Below are positions 53,739 to 64,000 of a stretch of DNA of 64,000 nt, in pieces. The stretch's first letter is position 1, and every line of letters begins with the position of its first letter. The notes under the pieces were generated by a model. It saw nothing but the letters and a program-made list of their open reading frames with translations, did not search any database and was not told the DNA's origin. A program made the translations under genes and the position numbers. Origin of the DNA: Halicephalobus mephisto (lineage: Eukaryota; Nematoda; Chromadorea; Rhabditida; Panagrolaimidae). Where the stretch lies: positions 1 to 64,000 of the forward strand of contig SWDT01000043.1 in NCBI GenBank assembly GCA_009193035.1. The letters run 5' to 3'.

Positions 53739-54200
53739 TTTTCGAATAATTTGTTTTATTACAGTAATTAGAAAGTACTGTGTATTTCTGGGATATTCAG
53801 GATAAAATCTAGGATTTTAGTCATGAACGATATCTAGAAAGTTTCCGTTTCAGAAATTATGCCAAAATACAAATTTCTTACAAAAAAATTGAAAAATTTA
53901 GTTTTTTTTGTAACTTCTGAAGTCGGAAAATTACGGTAATTTCTGGTGATTTCAACTTCAGATAATTTTGACGAAATTTCTTTTAACTTCTGAAGTTGAA
54001 ATTTACAGTAATTCCTGGTGATTTCAACTTCAGATAACTTTGACGAAATTTTCTTCAATTTTGAAGTTGAAAATTACAGTAATTTTTGGTGATTTCAACT
54101 TCAGATAACTTTGACGAAATTCCGTTTATCTACAGTACTTTTTTGTTACTGTATAATTAACCTAATTATGACTAATTATTTCATTATTATTGACTATGTT
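53739..54200 (-). repeat. Right arm of long inverted repeat around APC4 exons 5-6
   Basis: Begins 20 bp after the APC4 stop codon and mirrors the left arm to its outer edge (the 'aaataattagtcataattag' phrase is at both outer ends, 'caaattattcga' at both inner ends). The arms enclose about 1.16 kb with the last two exons. Confidence 0.88.
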
Positions 54201-54283
54201 GTGATTTTTGAGTGAATGTGAAATATTAAGGTAAAAGTTGTTTTGAAAAAAATTTTGTTGTTTGAAGTTTTCGGAAAAATGGG

Positions 54284-54401
54284 ATGAATCCCATGGGACT
54301 CGTTTTTAAGGCGACTTTTGGCAAGGATGAGCTGGTTCTCGCAGCAGCTCAAAAGTCGGCACAAAAGAGGACCGGAAGGAAGCCGGGATGGATTGACTCT
54401 G
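54284..54401 (+). other. Possible upstream exon (tetraspanin or separate gene)
   Basis: A GC-rich 118-bp open stretch, from ATG 54284 (MNPMGLVFKATFGKDEL, then Lys/Arg-rich) to a strong donor TCTGGTGAGT, phase 1. It can be joined in phase with the tetraspanin exon at 55726, which would add 42 residues before the usual start. Tetraspanins seldom have such a long N-terminal tail, so it may be an alternative first exon or belong to another transcript. Not recognised. Confidence 0.35.
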
Positions 54402-54499
54402 GTGAGTCTTGTTGAGTTTCGACGTTGGGAATTGGCCTACTTGCAAGGCTTTGAGTTAGTCCATCTGGTTTTGATGGAATTTTGTTCACTGAAGTCTTG

Positions 54500-55725
54500 T
54501 TAAAGTTCCGAAAAATGTTCAGAATCTGGTGGAAAATTCTGGAATTTTAGAAATTTTGAAAATTTTAGAAATTTTAGAAATTTTGAAAATTCTGGAATTT
54601 TAGAAATTTTGAAAATTTTAGAAAATTTTTAAAAAGTTGAAGATTTTAAGAAATTTCTGAAGTATTCAGATTCTGTAGAAATTTTTAGAATCCAATGAGA
54701 CGATTCAGAATTCTTTATCAGACTGAAGTTTTCTAGAATCTTAGAAGTTTCTAAAATTTTTTAGAATTTCTGAACTTTCGAGAATCTTAGAAGTTTTTGA
54801 ACCTTTTTAAAATTTTTGAAATTTTGGAGTTTTCTAGAATCTTAGAAGTTTTTAAAATTTTCTGAACTTTCTAGAATCCTAAAGTTTTGGAACTTTTTGG
54901 AATCTTAGAAGTTTCTGAAATTCTTCAGAATCTCCTAGAAATTTCTAGCAGTCCAAAATTCGATGAAAATTTGAATCAATGTGAAATTTAACTCTGTTTC
55001 TAAAAAATTCGAAAATTCGTAAAAACGCCCACTTTCATTTTTTATAATAAAATGTGGTTTTTAAATTTGACGTCAGAATCCCTTTTATCGCGAAATCCAT
55101 CTTTTTCAAACGACTTTTCTTTGAAAAACTCCAAAAATGTAAAATTCAAAGTTCTTTGATTGAATTTATTACAGTAATTCATGTTTTTAATAAGTGGATT
55201 ACGGTAGCAGTTAATTTCGGAAATTAAATATATTACTGTAGTTTATTTTTCAAAGTCATTACAGTAACCCATATTTTTTTAATAAATTGATTACGGTAAT
55301 TAGTTTTTTTTAAATTTATTACAGTAATTTTTGTTTTTCAAATAAATTGATTATTGTAGTTTATTTTTTAAAGTTATTACAGTAATCCATATTTTTTTAA
55401 TAAATTGATTACGGTAATTAGTTTTTTTTAAATTTATTACAGTAATTTTTGTTTTTAAAATAAATTGATTACTGTAGTTTATTTTTCAAAGTTATTACAG
55501 TAACCCATATTTTTTGAATAGACCGATTACGGTAATTAGTTTTTTTTAATTTATTACAGTAATCCCGATTTTTTAAATTGATTACTGTAGTTTATTTTTC
55601 AAAGTCATTACAGTAACCCATATTTTTTAATAAATCAATTACGGTACTTTGTTTTTGATTGAATTTATTTCAGTAATTTGTGTTTTTAACAAGTCGATTA
55701 CGGTAATTTATTTTTTTGATTACAG
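54500..55725. repeat. Repeats between APC4 and tetraspanin
   Basis: 54500-54960: 'gaattttagaaattttgaaa' and 'ctagaatcttagaagttttt' units of 20-60 bp. 55140-55720: a unit of about 115 bp alternating 'ttattacagtaatttttgtt' and 'gattactgtagtttattttt', some seven copies, giving many TACAGTAA/TTACTGTA inverted pairs. No gene. Confidence 0.7.
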
Positions 55726-55733
55726 TAGTGAGG

Positions 55734-56831
55734 ATGGTGGAAGGGGGGATAACGCTGGTGAAGTATCTGTTGTTCTTGGCGAATTTCGTGATATGGGTTA
55801 TCGGGATGGCGATGGTGGTTGCCGCAGGGGTCCTCCAGATGCGGTACACCGGTCTCTTCGACATCTTAGGAAATTCATGGTTCGCAACTCCTCATCTGCT
55901 GGTTATTGTCGGACTTACTTGTGTCGTGATCGGATTTCTCGGTTGTTGTGGTGCTATCAGAGAAAACTACTGCCTTACAGTATCCTTTGCTGTTCTGTTA
56001 TCGGGATTACTGTTGCTGGAATTTTTTGGAATTATTTTGGCGTATTCTTTCCACGACCAACTTCAGGAAAATTTGGAGCTTCAGCTTCAACAGGTAATTT
56101 TTTACTTTTTATTCAAATTTTTTAAATTTTTATTCAAATTTTTTAAATTTTTATTCAAATTTTTTACTTTTTATTCAAATTTTTTAATTTTTTATTCAAA
56201 TTTTTTTACTTTTTATTCAAATTTTTTAATTTTTTATTCAAATTTTTTACTTTTTATTCTAATTTTTTAATTTTTGAAAAATTCCGAAACCTTCCAGAAT
56301 CCATTTCTGAAATTTTTTAAATTCCCAAATTTTTTAAAATCAACTTTCCGAATTTCAAAGAAGATTCTAGAAAGTTTTTGATTTTCATATCGAAACAATT
56401 TCGTTAAAAAATTAATATTTTTAAATTATAAATTTTTAAATTCAAATTTTTATTTTTTTATTTTTTTATTTTTACTTTTTTTTATTTTTCAATTTTAGGG
56501 AATGGAGAGGTACAACAGGTCATCGGGAGTCCAGATGACGTGGGACGAGACTCAGCAGCAATTCCACTGTTGTGGAGTCTACAATTCCTCTGATTGGAAA
56601 GTGATTCCTGATTCCTGTTGTATCCATCTGCACAACGGATGTGCAAAAATGCCGCAACCTCTGCTCCACATCGACGGATGTGTCGATGCAGTACAACAAT
56701 GGATATCCACAAATGTCGCGATTGTCGGGGGTCTAAGCGCCCTCGTGACGGGACTCCAGATCCTCGGAGTTTGTTTCGCTTGCTGTCTGTCGAAATCCAT
56801 CCTGAAGGACTTCCACGACTACTACTACTGA
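55734..56831 (+). CDS. Tetraspanin
   Basis: Exons 55726-56093 (coding from ATG 55734) and 56499-56831, phase 0, 230 aa. Four membrane spans are plain: about 10-33 (YLLFLANFVIWVIGMAMVVAA), 57-77 (LLVIVGLTCVVIGFLGCCG), 85-105 (LTVSFAVLLSGLLLLEFFG) and 195-217 (ATNVAIVGGLSALVTGLQ-like). The large outer loop between spans 3 and 4 has the family's CCG at about 148 and PDSCC at about 164, with further cysteines (NGC, DGC) for its disulfides. GCCGAIREN after the second span is the conserved inner loop. Tetraspanins organise membrane microdomains with integrins, receptors and proteases. TTGATTACAG eight bases before the ATG is a likely trans-splice or cis-splice acceptor. The 405-bp intron is filled with 'attcaaattttttactttt' repeats. 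Confidence 0.93.
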
Positions 56832-56879
56832 TTTCCACAAAGGTACAGTTTTTAATCCATTTTTTAAAATTATTTATCA

Positions 56880-57730
56880 TTTAAAAACTTCTAAAAATGG
56901 AAAATCGGAGTTTTATTTTTCAAGAACAATCTTCTGGAGCGATGCATTTCCTAAAAATTAAATTTCCGATATATAAAGTCGAATTTTAACCCATTTTCTA
57001 TTATTTTCCGAAAACCCATTTATACACTAACAAATAACTCTAAATTTAAACCTAAATACAAAAAGAAATTATTAAAATTAATAAAAATAAAATGAAAACA
57101 AAGGTACCTAAAAATAGTTCCTGGTACTTCTGTGCTGTTGATATATAAAAAAGTCGAATTTTAACTCATTTTTTATCATTTTCCGAAAACCCATTTAGAC
57201 ACTAACAAATAACTCTAAATTTAAACCTAAATACAAAAAGAAATTAATAAAATTAATAAAAAATAAAATGAAAACAAAGATACCTAAAAATTCGACCAGA
57301 ATTTTGTTATTTCTCTCCCGTTCATATATGAAAAGTTAAATTTTAATTTTTCTTTCATCATTTTTCGGAAATATACTTTGATAACTATACTTATAATTAA
57401 TATCAAATTCAAATTAAAAACTATTAAAATGAAAATGAAGATACCTAAAAATTCGATCAGAATTTTGTTATTTCTCTCCCGTTCATATATGAAATTTTGC
57501 ATTTTCCCTTTCCAGATGATTGTTCTGCAAAAATTACAGATTTTAAATAAGTATTTTATGAATTTTAAAATTATTTAATTTCAGAAACCCACTTCGACCA
57601 CGTTTATTCCTTCATTTGTTCGCTTGACAATCTAATTTTATTTTTCATCGAATTCCAAGCAAATACCAAAATTAAAACAATTTTTATACAGTTTCCATTT
57701 CTAATCAGAGATCTAGATTATTCCCGTAGA
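56880..57730. repeat. 3' intergenic region with duplicated 120-180-bp blocks
   Basis: Between the tetraspanin and MAP3K 3' ends. 'taacaaataactctaaattt'+'aaacctaaatacaaaaag' occurs at about 57026 and 57203, and 'cctaaaaattcgaycagaat'+'tttgttatttctctcccgtt' at about 57280 and 57444, so two overlapping duplications. No gene. Confidence 0.7.
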
Positions 57731-60700
57731 TTAATTAGCACAGTCGTAGACCTGTAAAATTACGTAAAATTATAAAATTCATATATGAAACTCACTTCTG
57801 TGTCGATGTTCGCGAAGGTGTCCTGGAGCAGATCCGCCGCTGTTGGTCTTATATTCGGGTTTACAGTAAGGCATTTCTTCAAGAATCCCAACGTCATTTC
57901 GTTGTTTTCGATTTCGGGCGTAAGTTTCGGCGGAATTCCGGATCCAAGTTGAAAAATAATTTGACATTCGTTGTTCAGTTGATAATATGGCGGTTTTCCT
58001 GTGATCATTTCCAAAACTACACAACCTGTAGCCCATATATCCACTGCTCTACCGTATCCATCGAGAGATTTCTTGGTTTCAGCACTGGGAACCTCGGATC
58101 CAGCCATGGCGTTCGTCTGTAATTCCGGAGCTTGGTAGCTTATGGTTCCCACGTGCGTAATGATTTCGCCTTTCCTCGTTGCCGGACCTTCTATCCTGAA
58201 CGAACATCCAAAATCCCCCAGCTTCAGGATATCCTGCTGAGTCAGAAAAATATTCGCCGCTGTAATTAATAATATTAAAAAACAAATATTTTTAATTTTT
58301 TAATATAAATTTTCAGAGATTTCCGAAATTTTAAATGTTCTAATTATTCAATTCTGGAAGTTTACCTAAAATTCCGAAATTTTCTACAGTATCCTAGGAA
58401 TTTAGGCTTTAAAATATTTCAAAATTTTTAACTTTTAATTTTCAAATTTTTTTAAATTTTCAAATTTAATAATTTTTTAAATTTTTAAATTTTCAAATTT
58501 AATAATTTTTTAAATTTTTAAATTTCTTTAAATTTTTAAATTTAATAATTTATAAATTTTTAACTTTTAAATTTTAAAATTTAAATAAAAAAGTTGAAAA
58601 TTTTTTAATTTTTAAGTAAAATTCTAAAATTTAATAATTAATAATTAATAATTTTTTTTAACTTTAAAATTTAAATAAAAAAGTTGAAAATTATTTAATT
58701 TTTAAATTTTTAAGTAAAATTAATAATTTTGAAAATTAATAATTTTGAAAATTAATAATTTATAAAACCGACGTTTAATGTCCCTGTGGACGATCTGCTT
58801 CATGTGGAGATAATCCACGGCTTTGAGCAAGAAATTCGTGTATCTTCTGACGCAATCGAGGTCGAGTCCTTCTCTGCACACTCTTGCCAACGTTCCTCCA
58901 CTACAGTACTCCATAAAAATTAAAACTTCATCTTTGTGAATTTCGATTCCGAAATATTTGACGAGATTCGGATGATTAAGTTGTCGAAAAATATCCACTT
59001 CGTCGACGAGAGACCTTATGTTTTCGTTGTTTTCCCTTACGACTTTTACTTGTTTCATCGCCATCAGACAGTTGTCCTTCATATTCATGACCAAATAGCA
59101 AGTTCCAAAAGACCCGACTCCGAGAATTTTGTTTTCTAACCTTTGCCATTCGAAGGGGGCTTTTTTGGATCTTAGAAAATGACATTCATACGGTATTTCG
59201 CTCAGTTCGATTATCCTTCCGACTTTTCTGTTTTCTTCCAGATATCCTTGACGGCATTTTTCGACATAATCCACGGTCTGTTTTATCCTCTCCTGTACAG
59301 TAACCCGTCTGCCGCTGAGGCCTCCAGAAAGGTCGTATTGACTGTAGTCGTCGACTTCTGAAACCTTCCTGAAGCTGCTGGTGGAGGTCGAGGGCTGTAT
59401 ACTGGAATCAGAAATGTGTTCTATACAATTTTTAATTTTTTTTGTAAGAATTTCCAAATTTTCTGATTTCAAACATGCGGCAACTTGATTAGAAATCAGA
59501 ATCTGAAGACAATTAAGAGGAATCGCTGCCCATCTGGAAGTTATTCTGGCACCTTCTTCTGAAGTTTTAATCACGTAATCCGTCCAAATACATACATTTT
59601 TTACTGCTCGTTCTGCAAATTCAGGATGTTTCGGAATCGAAATTAACCTTGTCATTTCCCGATCGAATTCGAAAGCCAAATTAAAGGCCTGTTTCAACGT
59701 CGCTTTCATTGTTGAAATTTCTTTTTGAGACAATTCTTTAAAATTTTTTCCATTTAGGATTAATTTTTCGAGATCTTGAGCACATGCCCAGAGGTCGTTA
59801 CTCGTTTCGAAGGCGATTTCCTTCACATCTGCCATTTCGTGCGAAATTTGGTCGTTACAAGAACAAAAATCGTCCGAAATTTTCAAATATTCTAAATTTA
59901 TGAACTTCTTTGTTGATTTTTCGAATTTTTTTCTGCAAAAATTTAATTGTTGTTTATTTTCTGCAATAAGATACAGGTCTTCTGTAGGTGTGACGTAATG
60001 CTCGAGGGTCATTGTTGTCTTCAAAGAAAGCGACATCGAAGAAGCATTTGTTTGAAAATTTAAAATTTGATTTTCTTCAAAAAGAAATGTCGGAATCAGA
60101 ATTACGTAATCACTACAGCCTTCTGAATTTGATTCTGATAAATTTCCATAAGTCGAATTTAAAAGTTTTTCTATGAAAATTCCTTTGTTGACAATGTCCA
60201 AAGGACACAGGACCAGAAACGGGCAATCTGGAAAATTCGAAAACTTCAAAATCACGTGATTTGCTTGAAGAAGGACTTTCACGACTTCTGGAGCTGTCAG
60301 ATCCTTAGATAGAGAATATTTTGCACAAATTTCCAAATCTTCAGAAAGTAATTTAATAAACGAAATTCCTTTCATCGATCTTTCACGTAAATGTCTGATC
60401 ATCTCTCGGAACTCTCTGCAGAGGACAAAAACCGAACTTGACAAACTTTCCTCTTTTTCTTCGTCCATTAATTGTGGTTCATCATCATCAAAATCTTCTT
60501 CGATTAACGATTTTCCAGCAGAATCCAATTTTTCAGCCAAATAAGATCGAACAATTTGATTCATCAGATCTTTCGCGACGTTGCAGAAGAGCTGAGAAGC
60601 CGCCGCTTCGCCTCTGGAGACGCTCACGCTGTGGACCTTCGCTCGGTACCATTCCGACTTCAGAACTGTTATTACTTGTTCACACCATTCCACATCGACA

Positions 60701-62397
60701 TCCAGATTAGCCGTCGCAGTCTGAGCCCAATATCTGATGTATCCTAGGTAGTTTTGAAAAACAACATCGAGATTCATATCGAACGATTCTAAATATCTTT
60801 GTTGTTCTAGTGGATTCTGGGTCGTTCTCACCACGAAATCCATGTACCGTATCTTCACTCCGATGGCGGCAGACAAACAATCGTAAGAGTCCTCAATCAA
60901 GGTGTTCAGCGTCAGAAGGTCCCAAGATTTACAAATCACCTTCTCCGACCTCATTTTCAGCCATTGATGAACTAGATCCACTGGAATTCTCAATAAGAAA
61001 AAAAATTGATGATAGAATGACGGTAAATTCATTTCTTTGAAAAATTTGTGATTGACAGTCAATTCGCTTAGGTCTTTTTTTTCGGATGGACTGGATTCTT
61101 GGAACATCTTCGGAACAGGTATAGAAGCGGCTTGAGCGTATTGTTTCGGAATCTGCAATGGAAAAGCCGCTTTTTCCAAAGTTCTTTCACAAATGGATCG
61201 GATTCTGTCCAGGACCACGGTCATTCCTCGGAGCCTCAGGGACCTCCCGACGACGTTCACGTACATGTTAGAAATCGCTTCTGAAAATTCCTCGGAATTG
61301 AAGTTCTTGATTGAACTCGATATTGGGGATTCTGAAGTCTTGAATATCGTCGGCCAGATGGACCGGGTCAGAATCGGGGACTCCGGGGACGTGGGGCTCT
61401 TGGTCGAAATCGAGTTTTTTCTTTTTCTTTTCGCATCTGTTATGATTTCGAAATATTCCTTGATCTCCAGAATCCTATTGAAGAGTTCGTTGACGGAATT
61501 CTGCCAGACATAGAGAAGGTTAATTTTCGTGGAGACTTCTGGAGTGAATTTCGGTTCTGTTTTCGTCATGGATTTGAAAGTCGGAAAAAGTTCCAAAAAT
61601 TCTTCAAATCTTTTCAGTAGTGAATTCACGGCTTCAGAAGCGTTTCTGACGTTGGAAATAACGACGGGGTGGTACGTGGCACGGAGCCAGCTGAGGTCCC
61701 GGGGTTCGGGCTTCATGTCAAATCGGAAATTCTGAATCTCAGTCAAAATTTGACTTTTTTCTTCTCGAAGACGAACGATTTGAGCATATTGTTCAGCGAC
61801 GGATCTGTGGATGTGGTTCGGAGTCATCGATCGATTGTTCAAAAAAGCAACTAGATTCAGCCAGAGGGCTTCGCCGTACTGTAGGACCTTGTTGTCGATC
61901 TTGACGCCCTGTACTCCGCCGTCCTTGGGGATCACCAGGTTGTCTTTGTCCTTCTCCGTCTCGTTGGCCAGTTTTTCCAATTTTCTCCTTAATTCCTCGA
62001 GTTCAGGAGAAACACTTTGATCCGAAGGAGGATTCGAAAAATCCCGGTCAATTTTCACTTTAATTTTGCTTGTATTCGGTCTCAATTCTGATCTCACCGT
62101 CATGTATTCTTCCTAAAACTCTTAGTGTAAAAATTAAAAATAAAAAATAAAAACAAACCTGGTATTCTGAAAGACTCAGTTTGTGCTTCGGACTCCATTG
62201 CCTCGATTTGTGTTTCTTGTCCTTCAGCGGCTTCTGTTGTAAACTGTGTCTTCCTCTGTAACGAGGTGGTCTGTCTCGTTCTCTGAAAATAAAAATTCAT
62301 ATATGAAAAATTAAATAAAAATAAAATAAACTTACTTATCCAAATCAATGTCCTCACAACTGGCCGCCCGTTGCATCTGAGGATTGTTCAGGAACAT
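57731..62397 (-). CDS. mtk-1: MAP kinase kinase kinase, MEKK4/MTK-1 type
   Basis: Exons 62397-62336, 62282-62159, 62112-58773, 58259-57796 and 57751-57731, phases consistent, 1336 aa. Residues about 60-1040 are the long helical N-terminal region of MEKK4 (typical SVSPELEELRRKLEKL and GGVQGVKIDNKVLQYGEALW-like segments). The kinase domain starts about 1055: G-loop GVGSFGTCYLV, Lys in AMKQVKV (about 1082), HRDIKPAN split by the fourth intron, LGDFG, then APE as APEL and WATGCVVLEM. MEKK4 activates the p38 and JNK MAP kinase kinases under stress. The tail is only seven codons on the last exon. Exon 3 is 3.3 kb, unusually long for a nematode gene. The 58260-58770 intron is A/T repeats. The 3' end faces the tetraspanin at 0.9 kb. 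Confidence 0.93.
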
Positions 62398-63549
62398 TTT
62401 TGAGGTTCTTCGAGGAAATCAGAATCCTCAGAAATTAAGAAGGTTAAAAAATCAGAAAAATTTATATGGCGATCTTTGAACAATTTTTACTTGCGAGATG
62501 TCAGTCGCTTTGAGAAAAAAATTCTGGTTGCAAACAATTTTCGATTTTTTTTGTTGATTTTGTTCATATATTGGGAATTTAAAAATAACGTTTTGTTTTA
62601 CATATTATATTTTCATATACAGTCATTTCAGTAAAATAACGTAGTTTCCGATGATAATGTGTAATTTAGGAAGTTTTTTTTATCGATTAGGTGGTAATTT
62701 TCCATATATCGAAAATTTTCTAAAATTTACATTAATTTTTCTAGAACATCTTTGTAAATAAATTTATATATGAATTAACATGATTTTCGATGATAATGTG
62801 TAATTTAAGAAGTTTTTTATCGATTAGGTGGTAATTTTCCATATATCGGAAATTTTCTAAAATTTACATTAACTTTTCTAGAACATCTTTTAAATAAATT
62901 TATATATGAATTAATGTAATTTTCGATGATATTGTGTAATTTAGGAAGTTTTTTTATTATTTTATTAATCGAAAATTTCACGTGCAAAAAATTGAAAAAA
63001 CATTGATTCATGTAGGATATTTTCATAAACAACTTTTTTCGTAAATGTGGTTTCCAATAATAGGGAATATTTTCGTCATTTTATTGATTGGAGATTTTGG
63101 ATTAGAAATTTATGAAAAATACATTAATTTACGTGTGATTTTTCCATGAATATGACTTTCCTCGTAAACTACTGCAATTTCTGATTAAAATTTATATTTT
63201 GACTATTTTCGATCATTCTATCCGTTAATTGATGTATTTCATATATCAAAACTTTTTGAAAAAATAATTTCTATAATACATAGCTGTAAATGCAAATTTC
63301 TTCGTAGATTATTCCAATTTTTAATTATATATTTTTTTGATTTATTTTTTATGAATTAATTGATGTATTTCATATATTAAAACTTTTTGAAAAAATAATT
63401 TCTATAATATGCAACTATAAGTATGAATTTCGTCGTAGATTACTCTAATTTCCAGTGATGGTGTGTTTTGGCCATGTTTTTATCATTTTATCGATTGACT
63501 TATTGATAATTCTAGAATTCACTGACCGATAACTCACTTCGAATTAACG
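62398..63549. repeat. Intergenic repeats between MAP3K and right-edge gene
   Basis: Head-to-head intergenic region holding the promoters of both genes. 62640-62960: unit of about 120 bp ('ggtggtaattttccatatat', 'tctagaacatctttgtaaat'), two to three copies. 63215-63430: a 140-bp block twice ('gatgtatttcatatatcaaa', 'aataatttctataatacata'). Nothing promoter-like stands out. Confidence 0.6.
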
Positions 63550-64000
63550 ATGACTGACGAAAAGGCCAATCTCAAAGCCAGAATCGTTCTCGATGAATCC
63601 ACTTGTGTAAGTTTTTAATTTTTGAAGTAATTTATATATAAAAGTTTATTTTTAAAATCAATTTATATATAAAAATTTATTTTTAAAAGTAATTTATATA
63701 TGGAAATTTATTTTTAAAATCAATTTATATATAAAAATTATTTTTTAAAGTAGTTTATGTATGAAAATTTATTTTTAAAAGTAGTTTATGCATGAAAATT
63801 TGCTTTTTAAAATCAACTTATATATGAAAAATTATTTTTAAAAGTAGTTTATGTATGAAAATTTATTTTTTTAGTTGACTGATATTCCTGAGGATTTTTT
63901 GCGTCTTCCTGTTTCTGCTCCAAGTTCATCCCAGGCCCTGCCGCAGGGCGTGGACCCTAGGTTGATGCTCAATGGGGTTCCTTATCATCCAGTTCGTCGA
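63550..64000 (+). CDS. Unrecognised gene, first two exons, cut by window end
   Basis: Exon 63550-63606 (MTDEKANLKARIVLDESTC, donor GTAAGT) and exon from 63875 to the window end (LTDIPEDFLRLPVSAPS..., open), joined in phase 0 across a 268-bp intron made of 'aatttatatatgaaaattta' repeats. The 61 visible residues are hydrophilic, with a Pro/Ser/Gln-rich stretch after about residue 30 and GVDPRLMLNGVPYHPVRR at the end. I do not recognise the family. Coding character is supported by the good donor and acceptor, phase match and non-AT base use of the exons. Confidence 0.65.

Noticed and set aside
53834..54058. 74-codon minus frame with KLSEVEITRNY repeats
   Set aside because: Lies in the right arm of the APC4 inverted repeat and reflects its 70-bp inner unit.
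1..64000. CRISPR arrays
   Set aside because: The regular repeats are tandem without unique spacers and the genome is eukaryotic.

Overview
The window is nuclear DNA of a nematode, most likely Caenorhabditis or a close rhabditid. Evidence: AT-rich sequence with spliced host genes, short GT..TTTCAG introns, many TTACTGTAG/CTACAGTAA motifs, 3' splice sites directly against start codons as expected for trans-splicing, and a 21-base match to the SL1 spliced leader. The genus is inference; the nematode call is firm.

Left part (1 to about 12.1 kb): a decaying Polinton/Maverick, the large virus-like DNA transposon, cut by the window start. It carries a major-capsid-like gene (partial, minus), a DDE integrase (minus), a packaging ATPase (plus, broken), a DUF8207-like protein (minus), a protein-primed type B DNA polymerase (plus, broken) and an adenain-like protease (minus, broken). 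The polymerase is interrupted by a 278-bp insert with ATAT target duplications and by an internally deleted piggyBac with perfect TTAA duplications. The piggyBac still encodes an intact 193-aa protein holding only the two ends of a transposase. A mariner fragment follows.

Middle (12.7 to 29.4 kb): an intronless Ro60 gene (minus), a two-exon FkbM-type methyltransferase (minus), and a GT92-type glycosyltransferase (plus), separated by tandem repeats, a tRNA-derived SINE-like sequence and MITEs.

Right part (29.4 to 64 kb): a synaptotagmin-like (Slp/bitesize) Rab-effector gene spread over 16 kb, with repeat-filled introns; mitochondrial prolyl-tRNA synthetase (minus, convergent, 34 bp away); a GOLGA7/Erf4-like gene (minus) sharing a 196-bp divergent intergenic region with APC4 of the anaphase-promoting complex (plus); a tetraspanin (plus); a MEKK4/MTK-1-type MAP3K (minus); and the first two exons of an unrecognised plus-strand gene at the right edge.

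The host genes look like ordinary housekeeping and signalling genes with no evident common pathway. The most unusual material is the state of the Polinton, the piggyBac derivative, two SL-RNA-like hairpins, a long inverted repeat around the last two exons of APC4, and a fourfold-repeated splice acceptor in the glycosyltransferase gene. Exon boundaries were read by hand from GT/AG signals and phase agreement; no alignments were run.
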